NCBI GenBank assembly: GCA_964035545.1
Contig: CAXIUT010000201.1
Span: forward strand, 1 to 34,395
DNA from: Bugula neritina
Lineage: Eukaryota > Bryozoa > Gymnolaemata > Cheilostomatida > Bugulidae
DNA length: 34,395 nucleotides
Direction: 5' to 3'
Below the pieces are notes generated by a model. It ran no database searches, was not told the DNA's origin, and worked only from the letters and a program-made list of their open reading frames with translations. Within the stretch, counting starts at the first letter, position 1. Every line of letters starts with the position of its first letter. Both the position numbers and the translations under genes were made by a program. This document shows positions 20,665 to 31,337 of the stretch, one piece after another.

Positions 20665-20982
20665 TCATCGATGACCTATTGTCTTATTTTTACTTTTGCT
20701 CTTCAGGTTTCTCTTTCTTCCTTTCTTCTTTAACTTCTTGCCAGTCGATACCATGTTATAGTATGGACTTTTGTCCTACCAACGCAAAGGAGATATCTAT
20801 GTTGGCAGATCAGCAACTACTAGAGCTTTCATGAGACACTAGGTTGAGGCGTGTCCATGGCCGCCTACTTTCATCTTTATTTTTTAGATTTATTCAAGTA
20901 CATCAGCATTGTATTTTTTGACATTTTAGTTGCTCATAGGATCAAATTTGACTGGACTTTGGAAGCGGACATGGCTGGTCAT
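20665..20982 (-). CDS. Small basic protein, unknown
   Basis: A 105-residue intact ORF: MTSHVRFQSPVKFDPMSNQN, KVGGHGHASTQCLMKALVVA, then a strongly basic tail (GKKLKKKGRKRNLKSKSKNK). The tail suggests nucleic-acid binding or nucleolar location. A downstream Met at 20935-20937 could be the true start. The first ATG overlaps the TGA of the upstream gene by four bases. In another frame the 3' end reads as an acidic K/E/Q tail ending at 20630, so a frame shift near 20800 cannot be excluded. Family not recognised. Confidence 0.5.
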
Positions 20983-22402
20983 AGGTCTTTTTACATTTTA
21001 CTTTTTGGTGTCTAAGGAGTGAGTGAAGCCGATATTATTTCTTTTTTTGAACTGATCGATAGGTTGTTCATAAGATTTTTAAGTTTATTTCTTTGGTCAT
21101 AGGTGGGATAATTACTAATATGATTTTATGGTAATACAAATGGATCTTTTGTGAGATCGACGATTGTTGCTTTTTCATTTTATTGATTTTATTTATCCTT
21201 TTAAGTTTGTAATTTAGTAATTTTAATATTAGATTTATGATTTGTTTTAGCAGACATTAGTCTTCTGCTCTAATTTCTTCTATTAATCTCTTTTCTTAGA
21301 GATGATTTTACTCTAGCATAGTATACATACTTTTATGCTAACTATTTATCTTATCTAACAGCTTGAACAGTTTTTGTTCTTATTAGATGAGTATATTTAT
21401 TGAGGTTTCCGTTGGCTGATTTCATTTGTTAGGTTGGTTATTATATTTTGATTGTTTTGCTGTAGGGTTTATAAGGCTTTTTTTATTAGTTTACATATAG
21501 ATACTCTTATTAGTCACTACTTTAATTACTATTGTTCTATTTTACTTATTAGTGATCTGATTCATTTTGATTTTCATCTGGAATTAGTTGTTGTGATTGT
21601 CTGACTATTTACGATTTCATCCAGGTTTATTATTTATGTCTGACTACTGCTGATTTGGGTATCGGATATTTTTTTGAGGAAGTTTTGGTTTCTATGGTTA
21701 TTCTTATGGTTCTTTTGTTTATATTGTTTTAAGAATGGCATATAGTTGTTAGTAGAAAGGCTAGTACTATGGATGACTTGTTCTATGCTTTAGATAAAAT
21801 CTTTGCTTATTGCTAACTATTACTGTATATCTGTAGTAACTGAGTGAATAAAAGGTACATTATCTGATATAGATGTCTTAAGTGTTTTGATATTTTTGGT
21901 TGATTGATTCATTTTTGATGATTATGGTCTTGGCTTGGAGGTTGGTTTGTTGTTAGGACGAGAGGCTGTATAGGGTCGAAGGAAGGAGACTACATTTTTG
22001 TTCCAAGTTCCTGTTTTAGGTCTTACTATATCTACTTCTTAAGACTATTTTTTATTATTGACGATATTTAGGAGGTTATTGAGTTTTGATGAGGCTATTT
22101 ATACCTTTTTATGATCATTGCGATTGTACATTTTTTATACTTCAATAAAGAACTTTTCTCTGAGTTCTGATTTTATAACAGGAGTTAGTTGAAGTAGGAA
22201 GTATAGTTCTTTGATAAGGTTTTTTCTGAACTAGAGATCACTTCTTGACATATCATTTTTTTACGATATTGACGAGTCTTCTGTAAATAGGATTGGATAA
22301 GAAGATAGGGTCATCAAGTTTTGAGATGTCAAGGTTGAGTTCTGAGCAGACTGAGGCAGTTTATTTGTTTAATCTGGGAGTCTACGTTGGTTTGGACTAC
22401 AT
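20979..22402 (-). CDS. Hypothetical protein, helical N-terminus and disordered C-terminus
   Basis: 453 residues after removing introns at 22231-22264 (34 nt) and 21578-21605 (28 nt); 1424 minus 62 gives 454 codons. The start MQSKPTQTPRLNKQTASVCS leads to DDPIFLSNPIYRRLVNI and a helical block (FRKNLIKELYFLLQLTPVIK, SELREKFFIEVQKMY). After residue 150 the sequence is polar and low-complexity (PYTASRPNNKPTSKPRPQSS), ending with SKKEIISASLTPQTPKSKM. It has no membrane segment or catalytic motif and no recognised family. It is divergent from the kinase gene, sharing a 164-base upstream region. Confidence 0.65.
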
Positions 22403-22566
22403 TTTCTAAAGGAATTATATTCTATGATGTTAGTAAAAATAAACTAATTTAAATTGAAGTCACTAAATCAAATGAGTTAAAGCAGTTTTCTTGACTTTGT
22501 GATACAATCAAAGTACTTTTTTGAAGTTAAATTTTGATAAATTTTGTATTTTTAATAATCAAAATT

Positions 22567-24258
22567 ATGAAAATAAAAACAGAGCTTACCTAAAGTAGAT
22601 CTCTAGAAAAGCCAAATATAAGAAAACAAACCTCATTTAAAATATTAAATCCTTCTCGTCTTCTTCCTCAAAAACCTGTTTAAAAAACAGCTTTTAATTT
22701 TCCATCTCAAATACATAATTAATAAAAGTTAAATAAATCTCCCATATTGCTTTAATCTCCTCTTTTAAAATCAAATCGATCTGAAAGACAATTTAATTTT
22801 CTTATCCTGAAGAATCAAGAAAAAAACCCTTAGCAATATTTAAGTTTTAAACCTCAATTGAATGGAAGTGACGTTAAGTCAAGTCCTGGTAAAAGAATGA
22901 ATTTAAACTTACCTCCATCTTTACTCTCTCATAACAAAGGTCTTGATGGAAATAAAAGAGATATAAAGAAAGGTGAAGGTTAAAAATAAAAATTTAAAAA
23001 AAACATATTGTATGAACCAAAATTATCAATAACACCAAAAAACTTTAAAGAATAAAAATTATCAAATTTAGGAAGTTAAGATTGGTTTAAAAATTCATCA
23101 CCTGGAAAAAGATTATCCATTTATTAAGTTTCTTCTCAAAGTAACAAAAGTGAGGATCCTATAAATAATTTTAAAGAGTGTTTAAAGATTCCTTCTAAAG
23201 GTAAGAGTAAAACACGTTCTTTGAGGAGTAGTCAAATAGAAGGTAAAAATTCAAAGGTTCCTTCTTTTATCATTTAAAAAGAAAAGGCAAAGAGTCAGAA
23301 GCTAAGCTCTAATAGCGAGAAAAGAGATAAAAAATTATTTTTATTAAAAATGATAGATTCAACTGAGGTGCTATCTAGATAGAATTCTGAATAAATTCCT
23401 TGTGAAAACTAGTTCCAAATTAACATCAAACCTGCTCAAAAGAAAAGAACAATTGATGATTTCTTAATGGTTAAAGAACTCGGCAGTGGATCATTTGGTA
23501 AGGCATATCTTGCCATGTAAAAGTAGTTACATTTTATATGCGTGTTAAAGGTGATATAGAAATAGAAGATGACATAATTCTAGGCAAACAACTTGTTGAG
23601 ATAGATAAAGATCCAATCTTATTTAAATCATTAGCATTTAACAAGTTTATATGGTTGTTTTTCTGATGATGCAAATATCTATCTTGTAATGTAGTTGCTT
23701 CCATGTGGAAACATCAAAGAGCGAGTGAATGAGAAAACAGTACCTGAGAGACAGGTTTCAAAGATAATATCTCAGATTTGTAAGGGTATTCGTTGTATGC
23801 ATGGGAATAGAATACTGCATAGAGATATAAAACCTGAAAATGTGTTTACTTTTTTGAATTATGTGAAGTTAGGTGATTTTGGTTGTGCTGTTCAAACTGA
23901 TAATACTCGTACTTCTTTTGTTGGGTCGCCTTGTTATCTCAGTCCTGAACAACTTAAGTTTTAAGAGTATGACTAAGCAGTAGATATGTGGGAAATTGGT
24001 ACTTTAACCTATGAATTACTGTTTAATCAGTGTCCTTTTTAGAGCGATATCATCTAGATGATGAAAGGTCAAAGAAATAGAAACACTTTATCTGATTTGG
24101 TTTTTCCTGAACAGATTTGTGTATCAGATGAGGCTAAAGATTTTATAAGAAGGAGTTTGAATAAAAATCCAGCATAAAGGATGAAGTTAAAAGATGCGAT
24201 AAATCATAAATTTTTAATAGTAGTAAATGAGCCAGAAATACCTCGATTATTTGATTGA
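22567..24258 (+). CDS. Aurora-like serine/threonine protein kinase
   Basis: An intact 563-residue intron-free ORF. Residues 1-300 are basic, Ser/Pro-rich and probably unstructured. The kinase domain spans about 301-560: glycine loop ELGSGSFGKAYLAM, lysine in CVLKVIQK, then LLRQIKIQSYLNHQHLTSLY as in Auroras, catalytic loop HRDIKPENV near 417 and DFG in LGDFGCAV near 435. SFVGSPCYLSPEQL takes the place of the Aurora GTLDYLPPEM. The helix-C glutamate appears as Gln, encoded by TAG (LLRQIK), which would remove the Lys-Glu salt bridge; all other catalytic residues are present. Aurora-type kinases act in spindle and ciliary dynamics; that role is inferred from the domain. A divergent, possibly atypical member is likely. 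Confidence 0.9.
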
Positions 24259-24326
24259 TTATTTTTAATATTTTGATTAATAGTTATCATATTGTAATAT
24301 TATATCCACAATTATAATAACTCTAA

Positions 24327-25301
24327 ATGATATCAAAGGCATTTCGATCAGTTCGACTTCTTCCTATTCAAAAATTACCATCAAATAAGATCTTTTATGG
24401 TTCTTCTCCAATTATCAATTTGGCTACTAGATCTAATAGATATTTCTTTTGTGAGAATAAGAAAGATCCACCTATTCGTCCTCGTCAACCTTTAAATTCT
24501 AAAGATGAACATGTAGTTGATGTTTCAATGAAAGCTGAAGATTAGAAGATAGGACAGTAGCTTAAATAGAAAGGTGATGAGGAAGGATTACAGCCGACTA
24601 AATTTGGTAATACAATGTTTTTGATAAGTGCAATAGCATTGGCTTTGGCTTATTTTTTTATGGAAATTCAAATAATTAGAGCTAATAAAAAGAAAAAAAC
24701 TTAATCAAGAGCTAATACTCAAACTACTTCTGTTGGAAAAGCTCATATTGGAGGAGATTGGTAACTTATTGATACCGAAGGCAAACCTTTTTCGAATAAA
24801 GATTTATAAGGAAAATATTATCTTATCTATTTTGGATTTACTCATTGTCCTGACATCTGTCCTAATTCTTTAACTAAACTAGCTAAAGCTGTAGCTAAAG
24901 TAAAAAAGAGTAGCTAGGCTAACTTTTTTGAATTAAAAACTTTATTTATATCTGTTGATCCTGATCGAGATGACGGATCTAAACTTAAAAAGTTTTTAAC
25001 ATTATTTGATCCTGAGATGATAGGTCTGACTGGAACTAATAATAATGATCCTGCTTTACGATAATGCATGAAAAAGTTTAAGATATATGCTTCTAAGTTA
25101 TAATTTTAAGATGCTGATGAAGAGGTGAAGGGTAGAAAATCATATACAATAGATCATACGATTTTGACATATTTAATGAGCGATACTAATGAATATTTGA
25201 CTCATTTGGGTGGCAATTTGGGCTAGCACGACTTGGCTTCGATAATAACATAGAAGATATCATAAGATAGGCGTGAGAAGATAAAGAATATGAAGATATG
25301 A
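24327..25301 (+). CDS. SCO1: SCO1/SenC copper chaperone for cytochrome c oxidase
   Basis: An intact 324-residue ORF. The N-terminus ([20 protein letters not shown]) is a typical mitochondrial targeting sequence. A membrane anchor covers residues 95-117 ([20 protein letters not shown]) and is followed by the thioredoxin-like domain in the intermembrane space. The copper-binding motif is [12 protein letters not shown] (Cys174, Cys178) and the third ligand is His277 in [11 protein letters not shown]. The conserved ISVDPDRDD is also present. SCO proteins deliver copper to the CuA site of COX2. The ATG lies 68 bases after the kinase stop. No intron is needed and length matches the family (about 280-330). 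Confidence 0.97.
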
Positions 25302-25351
25302 TAGATATAGATATTATTAAAGATAATAAATAGTGATTTGAATTTGATAGT

Positions 25352-27019
25352 ATGATAGGCAAACAATATTCATTTTCTTGTTATGCGGCCTAAAGACCAT
25401 TTCAGGCCTATTACTCGCAAACAGCATAGAGTATTGAACTGATTGATATCAATCATGATATCTATATGTTCAGGTTGCCAGATGGATCAAATTATGAGGT
25501 ACTGATTAAGTTATTTAGAAGTTGTAGGCGAACTAGAAGGTTAAAGACTACTATCGATGCAATAATATGAGATTTATTCGATACTAAAGCAATCAGTTTT
25601 ATATATTTCGGAATGAGGAGGCTGCTAAGATAATATAGAATGTGAGAAGAGTGGGATTTTATGTGTTAAAAAATGCTATTTATTTGTTTTTGCATAAAGA
25701 GGAGGAATCTGGTTTTAATTTGGATGTTTCTGTGGTGGTGATGACAGCGAAGTAGAATTCTTTTATTGATTTTTACAGAATATAAAATGGAAATTAGTTT
25801 TTATGAAAAGTTAAGAATAATAGATGGGTTTAGGAAAGGTTTTTAAGAAATTGTAATTGATATTTGGATAGTATGCTTTGCTATTGGATGTGAATAATAG
25901 ATATTGTTTGGTTAAGTTGGTTTGTGACAACTTATTACTTGATTTCGGATAGAAATATATAAAATATCGTGTTATTGATTTGTAATTATTTGAGAAAATG
26001 AAAGTTATTAGTGAATATGGAAATACTCTTCTTTTCACGAGATAGTAATAATAGGATAAATAATTAAGTGGGATTTATTTATTGGATGGTAAAGAAGGTG
26101 AAATAGTTCATTTGAAATAGATATAAAATACAAATAAAATACGTTATTTTATTTATGAACAATATTTAGTCATGATAGATGATACAGATATCTAGGTATT
26201 TTAGATAATTGGAGGCACATTGATGGCAAAGATCAATATAAAAGTCTTATTATAGCAATTTTAAGAAGGATCTAGTATGATACTGGGAATGTAACATTAA
26301 AAATAGACTAGATATGAGATGTTATTTGATAGAATGGTAGCTAAGGTGACACATTTTTATTTAATGGACTACTAGAAGTTATCTATTTATCTAATTAGTA
26401 TTAATTAGTTTATTAATAATTCTTTGAGAAAGGGAATCAAAAATATTTTAGATTAATTGTAAAAAGATAGTGAGAAAGTGCATGATAATGTAATGAAAAC
26501 ATTAAATTTTAGGATAAAGAAGTTGAAAGGGTTATAATAATATATAAACTAGGCTTTAAAAACATTTGTTTTTGGTAATTGTTTGAGATTTCTTCAAAAG
26601 TAAATCATTTATAATATAGCTAATCAAATGTTTTTGTTCTTAGCGATGGTTTATTTTTATTTTTCAATGCTTTACTGGCCAATATCTAAAGAATAGTCAA
26701 ATAGACCAATATGATTCTCTAACTATAAAAATAAATAATCAAACTATGTACTTCTCTAATTGGATAATCCAAATATTAAGATCATATTTGTAAAGGATTA
26801 ACTATTTCTACTACTTTATTTAATCTTTTACGCAATAAATATAAAATATTTACTAATAAAGATAATTTATAAAATTATACCAAGTTAGTCTAGTCTAGGA
26901 GGGTTACTAAATTGTTGAAACAGGATAAAAATAAACAACTGTTTTAGTTGAGTTATCAATTGGCTATAGGAGTCAAAGGATATTAATATTTATCATAGAT
27001 ATAAAAGAAAAAGAAGTGA
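25352..27019 (+). CDS. Membrane protein with beta-rich N-terminal region, interrupted by TGA
   Basis: Starts MIGKQYSFSCYAAQRPFQAY. A convincing 20-nt intron at 25499-25518 joins LPDGSNYE to KLQANQKVKDYY. A second small shift near 25785-25800 is needed before QYALLLDVNNRYCLVKLVCD. The region to about residue 280 is strand-rich and propeller-like (GIYLLDGKEGEIVHLKQIQ, IRYFIYEQYLVMIDDTDIQV). Helical segments (RKGIKNILDQLQKDSEKVHD) precede a membrane segment (NQMFLFLAMVYFYFSMLYW). At 26712-26714 an in-frame TGA interrupts an otherwise continuous frame that goes on to a second membrane segment (LFLLLYLIFYAINIKYLLIK). The last shift near 26895 leads to a basic tail ending KKKK and TGA 27017-27019. 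Family not recognised. The TGA may be the true stop or an error. Confidence 0.55.
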
Positions 27020-27044
27020 TTGTTTATAAATAAAGTTAAATAGA

Positions 27045-28559
27045 TCATTTTTACTATTAAATATCTTATTTCATTAGTTTCTAGTCTTCTTATTATCTTT
27101 TTTATTATATTTTTTATAAAGGTAACTACTTTTACTCGACATCTTTTGCAAATCTTTGTAACCTTTAGTTTTGTAGTTATATTGAACCTGCATCTCTTTT
27201 GTAGTCAGTTTATCCATCCCAATAGTCGCATTATAGCTATCTTCCTTAATACAGTTTTTGATGAAGAGAATAAACACAAACTTAAGCATCTTTTTATTTG
27301 ATAAACTTGACTTAAACTATCCCATCAGGATGTGATTAGTAGAATCTAATTCTTTTGATTTATCCTATTTTAGCAATATACTAAGTGATCTACTTTTTTA
27401 TTTGATCTAGATCTTAATCATTATTTGTTTTATTTGTATCAATAATATGTTTGATTATTACTATTTTTAGTCCTTATCCTTAATCTTAGGCATTTTAATC
27501 CCATGATAGTTGTTTTCTTTATCTATTCTTTGCTTGAATCTTTTTAGCTAAATTTTATCTTTTTGTTTATCTTGGTTTATAATCTTATTGTTTTTGATTA
27601 AATTATGCCCTTTAAACTTTGACTTTAAATCCACTTCTGATTTAGTTATTATTCAAATTTTATAAAGCTATATCTACACTTTACTATTTAGCATAAGAAA
27701 CAGCAGCATCTCCTTTGAGAAAACCATTCTAATCTCTATATAGTTTTATCTTCTATTTACCAGAAGCCATGTCAGTTCTTAAAATACCAGCTTTAACAAC
27801 AAATAATTTTAATTATTCTTATGTTATATCGAGAGGTAGACCAGAAATATAAACAAAGGTATTTATTTTTGGAGAATACCATTTTTATTTCCTCTTTTAT
27901 GCTTGTCTTTTAGTCTTCTTCTTATTTTTTTATCTTCTTAACAATTGCTATTTTGTTAATTATTCTTCAGGAATAACCTTTTACTATTGATTTTGAGTAC
28001 CTTTCTTTCTTTTGTTTATTTTATCTTCGAAAAAGAGTTAATTTTTAAGTTTATTGAAGAGTAATTGTTTCATATTTTACATTTTTTATATTGGCTCTTA
28101 TTATTGTTGCACCCATTATTTCTTCTATTCATCATAGAGATTCCATTTGCCATCATTTGATTGATAAAATGTTTTTTTTAGTAAACTTTATACCGTGTTC
28201 TATAAAATTGTTAAAGGATTTTCATCTTTATTTTCTATTATCTGATCATTCGCATCTTCTTATGGTTTATCTCCATCTTCTGCTTCTTTCTGATTTTTTT
28301 ATAATAGTATCTCTCTTTTCTTCTATATTTATTGCATTTCTTTTGATGACTAAAGAATGCTTTATCTGATCTCTTCTATCTAGTTTAAGGTTTTCCATTC
28401 TTTCATGCCTGCTTTCCAAGCCATATTTAAAGAGTTGATTTAATTAGTCCTGAGGAGTACGTCAAGATCACGTAGAGAGATAGGTCCTTTGGTCTCATTA
28501 TTAACGAATACATACCAGATTTATGAGTCAATTGCTTCTGTTTTGATATCCTTATTCAT
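27045..28559 (-). CDS. Tat-SF1/CUS2 splicing factor with N-terminal GYF-like domain
   Basis: An intact intron-free ORF of 504 residues. The N-terminus (residues 14-65) reads IWYVFVNNETKGPISLRDL and MAWKAGMKEWKTLN, the pattern of a GYF_2-type domain. GKWNLYDEQKKQWVQQ follows, like the tryptophan motif at the start of Tat-SF1. RRM1 spans about 232-315 (NTFVYISGLPLDITQEQL, LKGDAAVSYAKQ). The C-terminal UHM-type RRM ends with the hallmark CDYWDGQTDY near residue 450. Tat-SF1/CUS2 binds SF3B1 through the UHM and helps U2 snRNP assemble. It converges on the preceding gene with 25 bases between stops. A GYF-like domain is not part of the usual animal or yeast architecture. Confidence 0.92.
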
Positions 28560-28762
28560 ACTCTATTATAAATTTTAAAGTAATATCGTAAAGTCAAACA
28601 GTTGATAAATCAAATATAAATCATCTTATTTATTTTTATGTATTTTTTAAAGGATAACTGTGCTTAGATTCAACTATTTTCAACTTTTTTTCAAAAATCT
28701 TCAAAAAAATAAATTTTAGAATGACTAATCTTTGTTTCTTAAGAATTGAGTCATAAAAAACA

Positions 28763-29341
28763 ATGAGAAAAGAAGGCATAAATTATTTTAGTTTGAATCT
28801 TCACCTTTTTAACTTTCCTTATTTTTATCTTTTCTATCTTTGATAGAAATCATCTCAAATATTAAAGTAGAAAATGTGATCATAAATTCTATGAGTCAGA
28901 GAGGATGTTAATTTTCTATTGAACAAACTAAACTATCTTTTTGAAGATTAGAATTTAGAAAGGATAAGAAGGAATATTTAATTTCTATAGTACATGATTT
29001 AATTATAGTAAGCGTGAAATCCAGTAGAAGTATTTAATCAAGACAAGTGATGATAGTTAATTATATAGTTATAATACAAATATCATTGTTCATATCTGCT
29101 ATCAATACCTTCTTGTTTTTTATATTTTGAAATATCGATAACATTGTGACCGTAATAATGATCTTCATTGTTTTTTCAGTTAGTTTGATGATATTAAAAA
29201 TGGTTTAATAATGTGGGAGGTCATTTTTTACATAAATGGTTTGTAAGCTACAAAATGAAGAATAAAATTTTATTATTAAGAAAAAAGACTGGATTTTAGT
29301 TGTAAAAGTTTTTGAGACTTAATTACTCTGGAAACAACTGA
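28763..29341 (+). CDS. Probable gene with hydrophobic N-terminus, frame not fully resolved
   Basis: Coding signal is visible but spread over frames. A hydrophobic start (IFTFLTFLIFIFSIFDRN) is followed by DVNFLLNKLNYLFEDQNLER and IRRNIQF. A 19-nt intron at 28990-29008 links this to LYKREIQQKYLIKTSDDSQL and CDRNNDLHCFFSQFDDIKNG. Putative introns at 28867-28901 (35 nt) and 29225-29260 or nearby (about 41 nt) make the frame continuous to ILLLRKKTGFQLQKFLRLNY and TGA 29339-29341. The start codon is uncertain: ATG 28763 (or 28721) lies in another frame. A signal peptide or single membrane segment is likely. Family not recognised. Confidence 0.4.
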
Positions 29342-29417
29342 TTTTAAGTCTTAATGTAGTCAAGAAGTGCTTTTTCACTGCTTTTTGATGTTATTGATTA
29401 CATAATAATTTTAAATC

Positions 29418-29648
29418 ATGAATAGTGAGCCTACTTCGAAAGATGAGACTGTAGCTTCAGCAATTAGTTCTTTTAAGAATCCTGAGATGTTGGAGGGAAG
29501 TAGTGTTAGTATTGAGCATGTTGGTGCTGGTTGGAGTTTAAAAAATGGAGGAATAAATTTAGGAGAGCTAAAGCAAGCTGTCATGATTCAGAATAAGCTT
29601 TATGTCAATGGAAAAAAGGTTAGGGAAACAAAGAGTAGTATAAATTGA
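29418..29648 (+). CDS. Small 76-residue protein, unknown
   Basis: An intact ORF, MNSEPTSKDETVASAISSFK to RETKSSIN, ending at TGA. It is hydrophilic with one compact stretch, SIEHVGAGWSLKNGGINLGE, and a possible beta-hairpin, VMIQNKLYVNGKKVRE. It uses no TAA or TAG codons, so its coding status rests on composition, a sensible start 76 bases after the previous stop and AT-rich flanks. No family recognised. Confidence 0.55.
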   Translation: MNSEPTSKDETVASAISSFKNPEMLEGSSVSIEHVGAGWSLKNGGINLGELKQAVMIQNKLYVNGKKVRETKSSIN

Positions 29649-29771
29649 ATATGATATTTTATCATCTTTAACCATTGATCTTGAATTTTAGAATTTCATT
29701 ATTTTTTATTGTTTTATTGATTTGACTTTATTCATATTAAAGAGTATGTTAATATATTTTATCAATAAACT

Positions 29772-31309
29772 ATGAATCCGAAAGTAGCCGGATCCATCTA
29801 CAATAAATCTTCTAAAACCATCGGACACTTCTATCAACCTTCAACTTCTTCCAGTCCAGATCCAATACTACCAATCAGAAAAGTGGATTCATTGCTATTC
29901 GACAAAATAATCAGATTAATGAAATGAACAAACTTCAAAAGAGAACCAGTTCTGTAGGTAAAATAATCAATGTTCGAGATGGAGATAAGAAAGATTAGCT
30001 AGAGAAGAAGGGTTAAATAGTTAAAGATCTGAAAACTGTAATACAATATTAATAAAAAGATTTGAAGAATGAGGATGTGAATGGTGGTCGAAATAGAAAT
30101 CGGTATAAATATAACTATCTTTCTCAAAATTTTGTGTCTTCTGTTGTTGAACCAGTGGTATTAAGTAAATTAAAAGGAGAAGACAAGTAGTTGAATGCGA
30201 AAAGGAGAGTGTTAGAGGATGTTGTGAGTAAAAATATTTTAGTATGTAAGAAATAAGAGATAAGTAGCCTTTAAGCAAAGAATAAAGAAAGAGTGATGCA
30301 AACTTTATAGAAGAGACCTAGTTTTAAGAAATCAATATAAAACAAAGAGAATGTGATAAAATAAATGTCTAAATAGAAAGTTAAATAAATAGTGCCTAAA
30401 TAGAAAGAATTTGTAAAAAAATAGTGTATTTCGAATATGATTAATCACAATAATCAATAAAACAAAGGAGATCTTCACAAGAAATTAATCAAAATGATAG
30501 ATCACTATGATACTAAAAACAAAGAACTGACTTAGAAGATGTAAAAACTTCAAAAAAAAGACCTAAATTCAGAGATATAACCTTCTCTTTACCAGAAATA
30601 AAAGATATAAAAAGAAGCAAAAATACCAAAGAGAGAGGAGATGTAGAATGTGAGTGAGGCAATATTGGATCGAGTATTTAAAAAATTGATATAATTCAAT
30701 TTGCAAGGAAACAACTTGAACATAGAAGTTGATTCTGAGTTACAAGAATTGTGGAAATCAATTTATGCTCAAATATTGCTTGATTAAAAGCTGAGAATGG
30801 TTAAAATATTTGTTAATTAAGGCAATATAGATGCTATACTTGATAAAATCAATTCTAGTAGAATTAAAAAGATTGAAGATAGTATTATCAAAATCAATGC
30901 TGAAGAATATGACCCTTTTGTTATGGAAAAGTTGGCATAGTATTTAAGAGTGAGTAATCCTAAGTTGAATTCAGTTACAGCTATCAAGTGGATATCTGAA
31001 CATTTTAATAGTCATTATAGCGAAGTTTAAAAGCATTGGACTAAATATTTAAGTCAAGAGAAAGTAGAGTGCTAAATCAATAAAATGACATTATAGAAAT
31101 AGCTAAATAAGTAAAGCTAAGAAAAATAGATTACTTTGAGATAGTTTACAAGACTTCTAAGCAACATATACAAAATAAATCTCCGTCATAGAAATGTATT
31201 TCAAATCTATAGTAAGTTGAAATAAATGTCTAACTTCAACATTTTGATTAAATTACTTGAAAATGATGGTAAGAAGCCTTAGTTGAAAAGATTTTCCTCA
31301 TTAAAATGA
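29772..31309 (+). CDS. Long coiled-coil, Lys/Gln-rich protein
   Basis: 501 residues after removing a 32-nt intron at 29883-29914 (1538 minus 32 gives 502 codons), which joins PILPIRK to INEMNKLQKRTSSVGK. The N-terminus is MNPKVAGSIYNKSSKTIGHF. Most of the middle is Lys/Gln-rich and helical (QMSKQKVKQIVPKQKEFVKK). A better-ordered region follows, NIEVDSELQELWKSIYAQIL and FVMEKLAQYLRVSNPKLNSV, perhaps a helical domain, ending FNILIKLLENDGKKPQLKRF. It lies 28 bases before MRPL22 on the same strand. No family recognised; a cytoskeletal scaffold is a guess from composition only. Confidence 0.68.
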
Positions 31310-31337
31310 TAATATTGAGTTATTAATTATTTAATTT

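Noticed and set aside
20780-21010. Plus-strand reading with YVGRSATTRAFMRH
   Set aside because: It overlaps intact minus-strand ORFs, lacks a good start and matches nothing known to me.
27074-27289. A 71-codon minus-strand ORF (MLKFVFILFIKN...)
   Set aside because: It is in the wrong frame inside Tat-SF1; the true frame reads CDYWDGQTDY here with TAA/TAG as Gln.
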